Source of the DNA: Candidatus Marithrix sp. Canyon 246
Lineage (GTDB): Bacteria > Pseudomonadota > Gammaproteobacteria > Beggiatoales > Beggiatoaceae
Length of the DNA: 64,000 nucleotides
NCBI RefSeq assembly: GCF_001723685.1
Contig: NZ_MCBX01000008.1
Coordinates: forward strand, 35,856-99,855
Direction: 5' to 3'
Translations under genes and position numbers: made by a program
The notes under the pieces: generated by a model
The model's database searches: none
What the model was told of the DNA's origin: nothing
Seen by the model: only the letters and a program-made list of their open reading frames with translations
Shown: piece by piece, positions 9,718 to 19,445 of the stretch
How the letters are laid out: every line of letters begins with the position of its first letter
Numbering within the stretch: the stretch's first letter is position 1

Positions 9718-10224
9718 ATGTTTATCAAAACAATAAATCAATTCACAGAACTAACAGGGCGTTTAATCGCTTGGTTAGTTTTATTAATGACATTAATCAT
9801 TGTCTATGATGTTACTACAAGATACCTATTTTCTATAGGTTCTGTAGGATTGCAAGAATTGCAATGGCATTTATTTAGTCTCATTTTTTTATTTGGTGCC
9901 GCTTATACTTTTAAACATGATGAGCATGTACGAGTAGATATAATTTATAAAGGGCGTTGGATGAATGATGAATCACGCGCTTGGGTAAATATTATAGGTG
10001 GTTTGTTATTTTTAGTGCCTTTTTGTTTGTTAATTATAAATGGCTCATGGCAGTTTGTTTATAATTCTTATATTTTTCAGGAAGCGTCTCCTGATGCCGG
10101 TGGTTTAGCTTATCGTTTTTTACTTAAAGCCGCTATTCCTATTGGTTTTAGTTTATTGTTATTACAAGCTATTGCTAATATTATTGAAAATATAACGTAT
10201 TTAATTGAGTCTCAAGGAGAATAA
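9718..10224 (+). CDS. TRAP transporter small permease (DctQ-like)
   Basis: An open frame extends upstream to 9583, but the first 45 codons are polar and unlike the family. The start at 9718 (MFIKTINQFTELTGRLIAW) gives a normal 168-residue four-helix DctQ protein. Recognisable features are LVLLMTLIIVYDVTTRY in helix 1, the amphipathic ELQWHLFSLIFLFGAAYTFK and DEHVRVDI, then two further helices. It pairs with the large permease one base downstream. These secondary transporters take up organic acids driven by a sodium gradient. The periplasmic binding protein that defines the substrate is not in the window. Confidence 0.85.
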   Translation: MFIKTINQFTELTGRLIAWLVLLMTLIIVYDVTTRYLFSIGSVGLQELQWHLFSLIFLFGAAYTFKHDEHVRVDIIYKGRWMNDESRAWVNIIGGLLFLVPFCLLIINGSWQFVYNSYIFQEASPDAGGLAYRFLLKAAIPIGFSLLLLQAIANIIENITYLIESQGE

Positions 10225-10225
10225 T

Positions 10226-11548
10226 ATGGAAATCTGGGCATTAATAATGTTGGCTGTAATAATATTTGCTTTATTATTAGGCTATCCTGTCGCTTTTACT
10301 TTGGGTGGTGTCGCGCTGTTATTTGGAACTATCTTTCTTGGTTTGCCCTTTTTTGATTTATTGCCATTGAGAATATGGGGAATTATGACTAATTTCACCT
10401 TATTAGCAGTGCCACTATTTATATTTATGGGCATAATTTTAGAAAAATCTGGGCTGGCTGAAGAATTAATCGAGGTAATGGGCTTATTACTTGGACGTTT
10501 AGGCGGCGGTTTAGCTATTTCTGTTGTGATAGTTGGTGGCATGTTAGCAGCAACTACAGGAGTTGTAGCCGCATCTGTAGTAACAATGGGTATTATTTCA
10601 CTACCAATTCTATTAAAAAATAACTATTCCCCAACCCTTGCAACCGGCGTGATTGCAGCTTCTGGCACCTTGGGGCAAATAATTCCCCCCAGCATTGTAT
10701 TGATTTTATTAGCTGATATTATCGGTGTTCCAGCAGGCAGCTTGTTTATTGGTACAATTATACCCGGCATCATGTTAATAACCATATATATATTATATAT
10801 AATGTTCAGAGCATGGCTTAATCCAGAAATAGCACCCAAATTAGTTCGTGATATTTCTAATAAGAAGTTTGTTATTCGTTTTATTAACAGTGTAATTCCA
10901 ACATTATTAATAATAATGATCGTATTAGGCAGTATAATTTTCGGCATTGCTACTCCCACTGAATCAGCGGCATTTGGAGCCATAGCTGCTTTAATATTAG
11001 GGATATTACATAAACGTTTAACAGTAGAAAAATTAACTAAATCCATACAACATACTACACGCTTAACTAGTATGGTCTTTCTAATACTAATTGGTGCAAC
11101 AGCCTTTGGCTTAGTATTTCGAGGCATGGGTGGTGATCATCTAGTACATGAAATTTTAACCCAATTACCCGGTGGTCAATGGGGATTTATTGTAGTTAGT
11201 TTATTGTTGATCTTTATACTAGGTTTTTTTCTAGATTTTCTGGAAATCTGCTTTATAGTAGTGCCAATACTAGCACCAATTGCTCAATTTTTTGATATTA
11301 ATCTGCTTTGGTTTGCGGTTTTAATAGCAGTTAATTTACAAACATCCTTTCTAACTCCGCCATTTGGCTTTGCTTTATTCTATTTAAAAGCAGTAGCACC
11401 TCCAACAATATCCATTGATATAATTTATCGCGGCATAATTCCTTTTGTAATCTTACAGTTGATAGTTTTGATGTTATTGACGATATATCCACAGATTATC
11501 TTGTGGTTGCCTAATTTAATTGATCATTGGTTAAATTTTTCAGTATAA
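10226..11548 (+). CDS. TRAP transporter large permease (DctM-like)
   Basis: The ATG at 10226 follows AAGGAG (10214-10219); an in-frame TTG seven codons upstream is not needed. About 440 hydrophobic residues, full family length, with many membrane helices. Family stretches include YPVAFTLGGVALLFG, SASGTLG-like AASGTLGQIIPPSIVLI near residue 150, and ATPTESAAFGAIAAL near 245. The last is the conserved repeat of the second half. Coupled to the small permease. The C-terminal FLTPPFGFALFYLK is also typical. The substrate is unknown; C4-dicarboxylates or related acids are usual. Confidence 0.9.
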   Translation: MEIWALIMLAVIIFALLLGYPVAFTLGGVALLFGTIFLGLPFFDLLPLRIWGIMTNFTLLAVPLFIFMGIILEKSGLAEELIEVMGLLLGRLGGGLAISVVIVGGMLAATTGVVAASVVTMGIISLPILLKNNYSPTLATGVIAASGTLGQIIPPSIVLILLADIIGVPAGSLFIGTIIPGIMLITIYILYIMFRAWLNPEIAPKLVRDISNKKFVIRFINSVIPTLLIIMIVLGSIIFGIATPTESAAFGAIAALILGILHKRLTVEKLTKSIQHTTRLTSMVFLILIGATAFGLVFRGMGGDHLVHEILTQLPGGQWGFIVVSLLLIFILGFFLDFLEICFIVVPILAPIAQFFDINLLWFAVLIAVNLQTSFLTPPFGFALFYLKAVAPPTISIDIIYRGIIPFVILQLIVLMLLTIYPQIILWLPNLIDHWLNFSV

Positions 11549-11590
11549 TTAGTAATTTTTTACTATCAACAACAGGAGTAACACTCTCGA

Positions 11591-12022
11591 ATGGCTATTG
11601 AACGTACCTTATCTATTATTAAACCTGACGCTATTGCTAAAAATGTAATTGGTGAAATTTATTCACGTTTTGAAAAAGGTGGATTAAAAATTATAGCGGC
11701 AAAAATGCTGCATTTAAGTCGTGAGCAAGCCGAAGGTTTTTATGCGGTACATAAAGAACGCCCATTTTTCAAAGACTTAGTTGATTTCATGATTTCCGGA
11801 CCAGTTATGGTACAAGCATTAGAAGGTGAAAATGCCATCAGTGTTCACCGTGAATTAATGGGAGCAACTAATCCTAAAGATGCAGCGGCAGGAACAATAC
11901 GCGCTGATTTTGCTGAAACTGTTGATGAAAACGCAGTACATGGTTCCGATGCACCTGAAACTGCCAAAACAGAAATTGAATATTTTTTCACTTCTGAACA
12001 AGTTTGCCCACGTACACGTTAA
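11591..12022 (+). CDS. ndk: Nucleoside diphosphate kinase
   Basis: 143 residues, full length. The start follows ACAGGAG (11572-11578). The phosphohistidine loop [10 protein letters not shown] lies near residue 117, and the family opening [15 protein letters not shown] is present. It transfers the gamma phosphate of ATP to other NDPs. It heads the conserved gammaproteobacterial run ndk-rlmN-pilF-rodZ-ispG, and rlmN starts 3 bases after its stop. Confidence 0.97.
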   Translation: MAIERTLSIIKPDAIAKNVIGEIYSRFEKGGLKIIAAKMLHLSREQAEGFYAVHKERPFFKDLVDFMISGPVMVQALEGENAISVHRELMGATNPKDAAAGTIRADFAETVDENAVHGSDAPETAKTEIEYFFTSEQVCPRTR

Positions 12023-12025
12023 TCA

Positions 12026-13087
12026 ATGGTTAATTTGTTGGATTTGGATTTAAATGGTTTACAAGCCTTTTTTGCTAGCATAGGTGAAAAACCATTTCGT
12101 GCCACTCAAGTCATGAAATGGATTCATCAGCAAGGTATTGTAGATTTTGATGCAATGACTAATTTAAGCAAAGCCTTGCGGCTGCGCTTAAAAGAAGTTG
12201 CTTGCATAACTATTCCCAAAGTAGAAACCATGCAAACCTCGCAAGATGGTACACGCAAATGGCTATTAAAATTAGATAACGGCAATAGTATTGAAACGGT
12301 TTTTATTCCAGAAGATGATCGTGGCACCTTATGTATTTCTTCACAAGTTGGTTGTGCCTTAGATTGTAGTTTTTGTGCCACAGCACAACAAGGTTTTAAT
12401 CGTAATTTAACAGTGGCAGAGATAATTGGTCAATTATGGTTAGCAGAACATACGCTACGTTCTGAAATGGAAAAGGATGAACGAGTAATTAGTAATGTTG
12501 TAATGATGGGTATGGGAGAACCTTTAACAAATTTTAATAATGTCGTTCAAGCCATGAGCTTGATGATGAATGATTTCTGTTATGGTTTATCTCGACGGCG
12601 TGTTACTCTAAGCACTGCTGGTATTGTTCCAGCCTTATTACGTTTAAAGGAACAATCTCCAGTTAGTCTAGCAGTATCATTACATGCAGCAAATGATTCA
12701 TTACGTGATCAATTGGTGCCAATTAACAAAAAATATCCGTTAAATCAACTAATTGCTGCTTGTCGTGAATATGTAGAAGATGATAATCGTCGTCATATTA
12801 CCTTTGAATATGTAATGTTAAAAGACATAAATGATAGTCCAAGTCATGCTCGTGATTTAATAAAGTTATTAAAAGGTATTTCGGCGAAAATTAATCTAAT
12901 TCCATTTAATCCTTTTCCACAAAGCCATTATCAACGATCAACACCTGAAGCCATTGAACGATTTCGTGATATTTTGATCAAAGCAGGTTTAGTAACAATT
13001 ACACGAAAAACTCGCGGTGATGATATTGATGCAGCTTGTGGGCAATTAGCTGGTAAAGTTATTAATCGACGACAGCTGAATAGGTAA
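12026..13087 (+). CDS. rlmN: Dual-specificity 23S rRNA/tRNA adenine-C2 methyltransferase RlmN
   Basis: 353 residues. The radical SAM cluster motif [15 protein letters not shown] lies near residue 113. The RlmN/Cfr family also shows SSQVGC just before it and the conserved methyl-carrying Cys region near the C-terminus ([10 protein letters not shown]). [11 protein letters not shown] and [10 protein letters not shown] are also diagnostic. It methylates A2503 of 23S rRNA and A37 of some tRNAs. The gene is tightly packed between ndk and pilF. Confidence 0.96.
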   Translation: MVNLLDLDLNGLQAFFASIGEKPFRATQVMKWIHQQGIVDFDAMTNLSKALRLRLKEVACITIPKVETMQTSQDGTRKWLLKLDNGNSIETVFIPEDDRGTLCISSQVGCALDCSFCATAQQGFNRNLTVAEIIGQLWLAEHTLRSEMEKDERVISNVVMMGMGEPLTNFNNVVQAMSLMMNDFCYGLSRRRVTLSTAGIVPALLRLKEQSPVSLAVSLHAANDSLRDQLVPINKKYPLNQLIAACREYVEDDNRRHITFEYVMLKDINDSPSHARDLIKLLKGISAKINLIPFNPFPQSHYQRSTPEAIERFRDILIKAGLVTITRKTRGDDIDAACGQLAGKVINRRQLNR

Positions 13088-13091
13088 TACT

Positions 13092-13835
13092 ATGAAACTA
13101 GCAAGTTATGTGCTAATGATCTTGTTATTAAATGCTTGTGGAACCAATCTCAAAACCAAGCAGAATGCTGCTCAAAATGCCGCTACCAATCATTTGCAAT
13201 TAGGTGTTGCATATATGCGACGTGGGCAAAATGAGATGGCACTTGATCCATTGCAAAAAGCATTAAGCATAAATCCCAATTATGCTGAGGCGCATAATGC
13301 AATTGCGGTATTATATGATCGTTTAGGCAAAAATGATGAAGCTAAAAAGCATTATCAAACATCATTACAAATTAAACCAAATTATTATGATGCTCATAAT
13401 AATTATGGACAATTTCTATGTAAAAATGATGAATTTGCACAAGCTAATATACATTTTCTAAAAGCTATAGAAAATCCTATGTATAAAACACCGGAAATTG
13501 CTTATACTAATGCTGGCATATGTGCTGTACGTTACAAAAAACTAACAGATGCTGAAACTTATATGCGCAAAGCCTTGCAAAGTAACTCTAAATTTCCACG
13601 AGCATTATTTCAAATGGCTTCAATAAGTTTTGATCAACAACGTTATAAGCAAGCACGTAATTACTTGCAACGTTATTCAAATGTTGCTAAACAAACTTCA
13701 AAAACCTTATGGTTCGGCTTTCATATTGAACGTAAACTCAATAATAAAGAAGCTCAAGTACAATACGCACGATTACTACGTAATCAATTTCCAGATGCCT
13801 TAGAAACTCAAAAACTCAATCAATTGGAACAATGA
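13092..13835 (+). CDS. pilF: Type IV pilus biogenesis/stability lipoprotein PilF (PilW)
   Basis: 247 residues. The signal peptide ends in the lipobox LLLNACG, with Cys about residue 16. At least four TPR units follow: NHLQLGVAYMRRGQNEMALD, the motif NYAEAHNAIAVLYDRLGKND, then YDAHNNYGQFLCKND and others. By family it is an outer-membrane lipoprotein that helps PilQ secretin assemble. It sits between rlmN and rodZ, the conserved place. It implies type IV pili, consistent with gliding or twitching motility. Confidence 0.92.
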   Translation: MKLASYVLMILLLNACGTNLKTKQNAAQNAATNHLQLGVAYMRRGQNEMALDPLQKALSINPNYAEAHNAIAVLYDRLGKNDEAKKHYQTSLQIKPNYYDAHNNYGQFLCKNDEFAQANIHFLKAIENPMYKTPEIAYTNAGICAVRYKKLTDAETYMRKALQSNSKFPRALFQMASISFDQQRYKQARNYLQRYSNVAKQTSKTLWFGFHIERKLNNKEAQVQYARLLRNQFPDALETQKLNQLEQ

Positions 13836-13847
13836 TAGGAGGTTTAT

Positions 13848-14774
13848 ATGAATGATGAAACTAAAAAAAGCGATGATATTGAAGAAGTGAGCGTAGAAGA
13901 AACTACTGAAGAAAAAGAAGCCCCAAAACCAGAAATAAGCCCGGGTGCTATTTTACGTAAAGCCCGTGAAGACAATAATTTATCTGTTGGGCATGTTGCG
14001 GATAGATTATGTTTAGATATTAGAGTTATCGAGGGGCTTGAAAATGATAATTATGACAAATTACCTTCAACTATTTTTATTCGTGGTTACTTACGTAGTT
14101 ATGCGAAATTACTAGAAATTCCTGAAAAATCTATTGCAGATGGTTTTGATCATATTAATAAATCACAACAACTAAAAACCATAATACCAACTCCTAAAAT
14201 AAAACATCAAAAACAAGCAACTAGCTTAGATTTATGGCCTAAGCTGGTTAGTATTTTACTAGTTATAACTGTAATAGTATTAATGGTTATATGGCAATTT
14301 TATCCTAATGAAGAAGAAGAAACTTCTGTTGCTCAACTAAATCCAACACATACTGATCCGTGGGCTAATGATAATGCTGTATCTCCTCAAAATGATCATA
14401 ATGGCATTAATAATGCTACCACTACAGTAGTATCTCAAAATACTACACAGACAGGAACAGTAACAGAAACCACATCTGAAGAATCTCAGACAATAACAGA
14501 GGAAGTAGAAGAAACTCCTGCTGTAGAACTAGATCATACTTTAACAGTGCATTTTAAAAGACGAGTATGGCTGAGAATTCAGGATAGTGATGGAAAACAA
14601 CTGTACGAAGGTATCGGAAATAAAAATCAAGTATTACCAGTAAAAGGTACTCCTCCTTATAAAATTAAGGTTGGTAATAGAAATATCGATATTGAATATC
14701 TAAGTGAAACTAAGAATATAAGACAGTTTTCAAAAGATGATGGCACTTATATTATTGGAACAAAAGAAGAATAA
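13848..14774 (+). CDS. rodZ: Cell-shape protein RodZ (HTH and DUF4115)
   Basis: 308 residues behind AGGAGG (13837-13842). An acidic N-terminus leads into the Xre-type helix-turn-helix (GAILRKAREDNNLSVGHVAD, then RVIEGLENDNYDKLPSTIFI) at about residues 30-95. A single membrane helix (LVSILLVITVIVLMVIW) lies near residue 135. A long Thr/Glu-rich periplasmic linker and a C-terminal beta domain (LTVHFKRRVWLRIQDSDGKQ) follow. It links MreB to the membrane for rod shape. The position between pilF and ispG is the usual one. Confidence 0.93.
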   Translation: MNDETKKSDDIEEVSVEETTEEKEAPKPEISPGAILRKAREDNNLSVGHVADRLCLDIRVIEGLENDNYDKLPSTIFIRGYLRSYAKLLEIPEKSIADGFDHINKSQQLKTIIPTPKIKHQKQATSLDLWPKLVSILLVITVIVLMVIWQFYPNEEEETSVAQLNPTHTDPWANDNAVSPQNDHNGINNATTTVVSQNTTQTGTVTETTSEESQTITEEVEETPAVELDHTLTVHFKRRVWLRIQDSDGKQLYEGIGNKNQVLPVKGTPPYKIKVGNRNIDIEYLSETKNIRQFSKDDGTYIIGTKEE

Positions 14775-14783
14775 AACTATTAA

Positions 14784-15860
14784 ATGAAACGCCGTTTATC
14801 TAAGCAAATTTATGTTGGCAATGTAGCAGTGGGTGGAGATGCACCGATTTCAGTACAAAGTATGACAAATACAGAAACTTGTGATGTCACAGCTACAGTA
14901 GCACAAATTAATGCCTTGCAAAATGCAGGTGCTGATATTGTGCGAGTTTCTGTGCCTTCCCTTGAAGCCGCTGATGCTTTTGGTAAAATCAAATTAGCAA
15001 CTAATATTCCATTAGTGGCTGATATTCATTTTGATTATAAAATTGCCTTGAAAGTCGCTGAATTAGGTGTAGATTGTCTGCGAATTAATCCGGGAAATAT
15101 TGGACGCGAAGATCGTATCAGAGCAGTGGTAGAAAGCGCGAAAGATAACGGTATTCCAATTAGGATCGGTGTCAATGCCGGTTCTTTGGAAAAAGATTTG
15201 CAAAAAAAATATGGTGAGCCAACAGCAGATGCTTTAGTCGAATCAGCTTTTCGCCATATTGAGATTTTAGAAAAGCTTAATTTTTCTAATTTCAAAGTTA
15301 GTCTTAAAGCATCAGAAATATTTATGACGGTAGCAGCATATAAACAGCTAGCCTCACAAATAGAACAGCCGCTGCATTTAGGCATTACTGAAGCTGGAGG
15401 TTTTCGCGCTGGGGCTGTGAAATCAGCTATTGGTTTAGGCATGTTATTAGCCGAGGGTATTGGTGATACCATTCGAGTTTCATTAGCCGCCAACCCAGTA
15501 GAAGAAATTAAAGTAGGTTTTGATATTTTAAAAAGTCTGCATATCCGTCAAAAAGGCATTAACCTGATTGCTTGTCCATCTTGCTCACGTCAAAATTTTG
15601 ACGTTATAAAAACAGTTAATGCTTTAGAACAGCGTCTTGAAAATGTATTAGAACCATTAGATGTAGCCGTTATCGGCTGTGTAGTAAATGGACCGGGAGA
15701 AGCACGAGAAGCACATATTGGCTTAGCAGGTGGCTGCCCCAATAATTTATTATATATTGATGGTAAACCTGATTATAAAGTCCAAAATGAAGACTTAGTC
15801 GATGAATTAGAGCGCGTTATTAGAGCGCGTATTGATAAAAATGCCAATTCGCAATTATAA
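14784..15860 (+). CDS. ispG: 4-hydroxy-3-methylbut-2-enyl diphosphate synthase (flavodoxin)
   Basis: 358 residues, complete. The C-terminal [4Fe-4S] ligands sit in [13 protein letters not shown] and [13 protein letters not shown]. The N-terminal barrel has VQSMTNTET and [12 protein letters not shown]. It carries out the penultimate step of the MEP isoprenoid pathway in the cytoplasm. In many relatives hisS follows. Here the 3' end overlaps the carbonic anhydrase homologue by 20 bases, which implies cotranscription. Confidence 0.96.
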   Translation: MKRRLSKQIYVGNVAVGGDAPISVQSMTNTETCDVTATVAQINALQNAGADIVRVSVPSLEAADAFGKIKLATNIPLVADIHFDYKIALKVAELGVDCLRINPGNIGREDRIRAVVESAKDNGIPIRIGVNAGSLEKDLQKKYGEPTADALVESAFRHIEILEKLNFSNFKVSLKASEIFMTVAAYKQLASQIEQPLHLGITEAGGFRAGAVKSAIGLGMLLAEGIGDTIRVSLAANPVEEIKVGFDILKSLHIRQKGINLIACPSCSRQNFDVIKTVNALEQRLENVLEPLDVAVIGCVVNGPGEAREAHIGLAGGCPNNLLYIDGKPDYKVQNEDLVDELERVIRARIDKNANSQL

Positions 15861-16362
15861 AAACCAAACACCGAAAATTGCCGCTAGTGCTTATATAGAT
15901 CCTATGGCTTTAGTCATAGGAGAAGTGACAATTGGAGAAGATGCCTCTTTATGGCCGATGGTAGTAGCGCGAGGTGATATTAATAGTATTAGCATTGGCG
16001 CACGTACCAATATTCAAGATAATAGCGTCTTACATGTTACCCATGATAGCCCATATTATCCGGGAGGGCAAGCATTAGTTATTGGTGAGGCTGTTACAGT
16101 TGGACATCAAGTGAATTTACATGCTTGCACTATAGAACACCATTGTTTAATTGGTATTGGATCTATTGTATTAGATGGTGCAGTATTGAAAGCTTATACT
16201 TTATTGGGTGCAGGTAGCCTAGTACCACCGGGTAAAGAATTAGAAGGTGGCTATTTATGGTTAGGTAGCCCAGTCAAAAAAATACGTCCATTAACTACTG
16301 AGGAAATGGAATATTTTGAATATTCAGCCACACATTATGCTAATTTAGCAACACAATATTAA
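15841..16362 (+). CDS. Gamma-class carbonic anhydrase family protein (YrdA/PaaY-like)
   Basis: The start at 15841 ([16 protein letters not shown]) fits the family; the open frame goes back three codons to a non-standard ATT. 173 residues of hexapeptide repeats forming a left-handed beta-helix ([20 protein letters not shown], then [14 protein letters not shown]). The metal-binding histidines are visible in VLHVTHD and [12 protein letters not shown]. It may hydrate CO2 or only bind metal; activity cannot be judged from sequence. It is nested in the ispG transcript. Confidence 0.88.
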   Translation: MPIRNYKNQTPKIAASAYIDPMALVIGEVTIGEDASLWPMVVARGDINSISIGARTNIQDNSVLHVTHDSPYYPGGQALVIGEAVTVGHQVNLHACTIEHHCLIGIGSIVLDGAVLKAYTLLGAGSLVPPGKELEGGYLWLGSPVKKIRPLTTEEMEYFEYSATHYANLATQY

Positions 16363-16378
16363 AAATGAGAAGATAAAA

Positions 16379-16579
16379 ATGCCGGGTAAAATCAAAGACA
16401 TGATTGATACAATCATTGAACAGAGGGCGCAAGGCAGTCATATTATCGCTAGCACAATTAAAATTAAATTAATTTTAAAAGGTATTAATCCTGATAAATA
16501 TACTGCTGAATCTCCAGATAATATCAAGGTAATTAACAAACTAAACAAATTAGCAGAAGAATTAAGATTGAAATTATAA
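16379..16579 (+). CDS. Conserved-looking small protein, 66 residues
   Basis: The ATG follows GAGAAG at a good distance. The gene shares its last base with the first base of the FIST gene (stop/start TAATG), so the two are translationally coupled. The protein is Lys/Ile-rich and probably helical (MIDTIIEQRAQGSHIIASTI, then INKLNKLAEELRLKL). No known domain is recognised. A role with the FIST sensor is inferred from coupling alone. Confidence 0.6.
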   Translation: MPGKIKDMIDTIIEQRAQGSHIIASTIKIKLILKGINPDKYTAESPDNIKVINKLNKLAEELRLKL

Positions 16580-17691
16580 TGAATGTGATCACAGCCTACA
16601 GTAATAAAGCAAATCTTGAACAAATCACTCAAGATTTAACACAACAATTCGGTGAATTTGACACAAAAATGGTGCTTTTTTTTGCATCATCAACATTTGA
16701 TCCTGATCAAACAGCGGCACAAATGCAAGCCACCTTTAATAATATACCAGTATTTGGTTGTACCACCGCCGGTGAAATTGTTACAGGTAAAATGTTAAAA
16801 AATTCAATAGTAGCTATGGCATTTAATGCCGATATAATTGAAGATATTGATATTCAAGTCGTTGAAAATCTCTCGAAGGGGGGTACTCAAGGCGTTGATC
16901 ACGCATTTGCTAAATTTAAACAGCACTTTAGACAACCAGTTCTAACAATGGATATTAACCAATATGTAGGTATTATTCTAATTGATGGGCTTAGCGGTGC
17001 TGAAGAAAGAGTTATGGATAGGGTAGGTGATCTAACTAATCTATTATTTGTTGGTGGCTCTGCTGGTGATGATGTTAAATTTGAAAAAACTTATGTTTAT
17101 GCTAATGGCAAAGCTTATTCTGATGCAGCATTGTTAGCATTAATGAAGCCAAAAATTCAATTTGACATACTTAAAACACAAAGTTTTTGTGCCTTAGATC
17201 AAAAATTGATTGCTACTAAAGTTGATGAGCCAAAAAGAACAATTATTGAATTTAATAATAAACCAGCCACTGTAGCTTATGCTGAAGCTGTTGGTTGTTC
17301 AGTAGAAGATGCTGCAAATCATTTTATGCTCAATCCAGTAGGTTTAATGGTAGGAGATGAACCATATGTTCGCAGCCCACAACAAATTCAAGATCAAAAT
17401 ATTGTATTCTATTGTAATGTTTTAGAAGATACAGAACTATCATTGTTAGAAGCTCAAGACATGATTGCGGATACCAAACAAGCACTTGAAAATAAACAAA
17501 AACAAATGGGTTCAATCTCAGCTATAATTAACTTCCATTGCATTTTAAGAACCTTAGAATTAGAAGCAAAAAATTTAATGGAAGATTATGGGCAAATTTT
17601 TTCTGATATTCCCACAATAGGTTTAAGTACCTATGGAGAATCATATATAGGGCATATCAATCAAACAGCTACTATGTTAGTGTTTAAGTGA
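16579..17691 (+). CDS. FIST domain sensory protein
   Basis: 370 residues. FIST_N is recognisable from FFASSTFDPDQ, FNNIPVFGCTTAGEI and LIDGLSGAEERVMDRVGDLT to LLFVGGSAGDDVKF. FIST_C covers the second half (IIEFNNKPATVAYAEAVG, and the GLSTYGESYIGHINQTATML ending). FIST domains are predicted small-molecule (possibly amino acid) sensors of signalling proteins. There is no attached kinase, cyclase or receptor domain. The 3' end overlaps rluB on the other strand by 15 bases. Confidence 0.9.
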   Translation: MNVITAYSNKANLEQITQDLTQQFGEFDTKMVLFFASSTFDPDQTAAQMQATFNNIPVFGCTTAGEIVTGKMLKNSIVAMAFNADIIEDIDIQVVENLSKGGTQGVDHAFAKFKQHFRQPVLTMDINQYVGIILIDGLSGAEERVMDRVGDLTNLLFVGGSAGDDVKFEKTYVYANGKAYSDAALLALMKPKIQFDILKTQSFCALDQKLIATKVDEPKRTIIEFNNKPATVAYAEAVGCSVEDAANHFMLNPVGLMVGDEPYVRSPQQIQDQNIVFYCNVLEDTELSLLEAQDMIADTKQALENKQKQMGSISAIINFHCILRTLELEAKNLMEDYGQIFSDIPTIGLSTYGESYIGHINQTATMLVFK

Positions 17692-18423
17692 TTTCAACAA
17701 TAGCCGCTTACTCTGTTCATCAAGCTCTACAGATTTACCTGCACGCAAGCGTGGAGGTAATAAAATTGATCCAAAACGAATCCTAATCAAACGACTTACT
17801 GTAACACCTTGAGTTTCCCATAAACGGCGAACTTCACGATTACGCCCCTCAGTTAATATCACATGATACCAATGATTAGCACCACTACCACCTGCATCTC
17901 TAATACTTTTAAATTTAGCCATACCATCTTCTAATTCTACTCCCTCAGTTAAACGTTTTTTCATATCAAGATCAACTTCACCTAATATTCTTACTGCATA
18001 TTCACGTTCAATATTAGAAGAAGGGTGCATTAAACGATTTGCTAACTCACCATCAGTTGTTAATAACAATACACCAGAAGTATTAATATCTAAACGCCCA
18101 ACATTAATCCAACGCGCCCTTTTCAGCGGCGGTAACTTATCAAAAATAGTCTTACGTTTTTCAGGGTCATGGCGAGTACAAACTTCACCTGCTGGTTTGT
18201 GATAACATAAAATCTTTTGAGGTGCTTCTTTTATATTTAAAATATTTATTTCACGATTATCAACACTAATCTTATCTTTAAACACAACTCGTTCACCAAT
18301 ATGAGCTATATCTTTATTAACTTTTACACGCCCATCTCGAATCCATTGTTCAATTTCACGCCTTGAGCCTAAACCAGCGCGAGCTAATACTTTTTGTAAT
18401 TTTTCACTAGAATCTGTTTTCAT
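17677..18423 (-). CDS. rluB: 23S rRNA pseudouridine synthase, RluB family
   Basis: 248 residues. An N-terminal S4 domain (KLQKVLARAGLGSRREIEQW) precedes the RsuA-type catalytic domain with NVGRLDINTSGVLLLTTDG, whose Asp is the nucleophile. NREVRRLWE is near the end. RluB makes pseudouridine 2605 of 23S rRNA; the closely related RluE/RluF cannot be fully excluded. It is divergent from waaC with a gap of 5 bases, so the two promoters must lie inside coding sequence. Confidence 0.9.
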   Translation of the reverse strand: MKTDSSEKLQKVLARAGLGSRREIEQWIRDGRVKVNKDIAHIGERVVFKDKISVDNREINILNIKEAPQKILCYHKPAGEVCTRHDPEKRKTIFDKLPPLKRARWINVGRLDINTSGVLLLTTDGELANRLMHPSSNIEREYAVRILGEVDLDMKKRLTEGVELEDGMAKFKSIRDAGGSGANHWYHVILTEGRNREVRRLWETQGVTVSRLIRIRFGSILLPPRLRAGKSVELDEQSKRLLLKSLKH

Positions 18424-18428
18424 ATTTA

Positions 18429-19445
18429 ATGCGTATTTTAATAGTTAAAACTTCCTCATTAGGGGATGTTATCCATACTTTACCAGCCATAACTGATGCG
18501 CAACAACATTATCCTGACTTAGAAGTTGATTGGGTTGTCGAAGAAAACTTTGCTGAAATCCCAACATGGCATCCAGCGGTTAAACAAGTAATTCCTATCG
18601 CACTACGGCGATGGCGTAAACAAATTTGGCAAACATTATCAACTGGTATTTGGCATAATTTTATCCAAAAATTACAACAACAAAAATATGATAAAATTAT
18701 TGACGCACAAGGCTTATTAAAAAGTGCATTTATAACTTATAAAGCACAAGGTATTCGTTGTGGATTTGATTTTAAATCAGCGCGAGAAGGTTTAGCCGCT
18801 TTAGTATATCAACAAAGTTATAATATTCCTAAAAATCAACACGCAGTCACCAGATTAAGACAATTATTTGCAGCGGCTTTAAATTATACTGCTCCGAAAG
18901 ACCAGCCTAATTATGGTATAATTCAACATTTTCAACCCATAATACCAAAGTCAAAAATTATATTTTTGCATGGAACAACGTGGCAAAGCAAGCATTGGCC
19001 CTATGAATATTGGGGAAAATTGGCACGTAAAATGATAGAACATGGTTTTGAAATCGCTGTACCTTGGGGAAATGCTCAAGAATATAAACGCGCTCAAAAG
19101 CTGGCGGCAATAAATTCAAATATTCATATAATAGCTAAAAGTACCTTATATACTATCGCTAAAGAATTAACAGAAGCCAAAGTTGTAATTGGAGTAGATA
19201 CAGGATTAGCCCATCTTGCCGCTGCCTTGAATATACCATCAATAACATTATATGGAGCAACAGCACCATCATTAACAGGTACTTATGGTTTAGCACAAAC
19301 ACATTTACAAGTAGATTTTGCCTGCGCTCCCTGCTTTAATAAGAAATGTACTTATCGCGGTGCGACTAGCGTTTCACCAAATTGTTATCAAACTTTATCA
19401 CCAGAAAAAGTAATAGAAAATCTAAATAAGGTTATTATTAAATGA
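18429..19445 (+). CDS. waaC: LPS heptosyltransferase I
   Basis: 338 residues. The GT9 N-terminus MRILIVKTSSLGDVIHTLPA and the C-terminal ADP-heptose site VVIGVDTGLAHLAAALNIPS are clear. TLPAITDAQQHYPDLEVDWV and EENFAEIP are more like WaaC than WaaF. It adds the first heptose to Kdo of the LPS inner core at the cytoplasmic face. The last four bases (ATGA) start the next gene. Confidence 0.92.
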   Translation: MRILIVKTSSLGDVIHTLPAITDAQQHYPDLEVDWVVEENFAEIPTWHPAVKQVIPIALRRWRKQIWQTLSTGIWHNFIQKLQQQKYDKIIDAQGLLKSAFITYKAQGIRCGFDFKSAREGLAALVYQQSYNIPKNQHAVTRLRQLFAAALNYTAPKDQPNYGIIQHFQPIIPKSKIIFLHGTTWQSKHWPYEYWGKLARKMIEHGFEIAVPWGNAQEYKRAQKLAAINSNIHIIAKSTLYTIAKELTEAKVVIGVDTGLAHLAAALNIPSITLYGATAPSLTGTYGLAQTHLQVDFACAPCFNKKCTYRGATSVSPNCYQTLSPEKVIENLNKVIIK

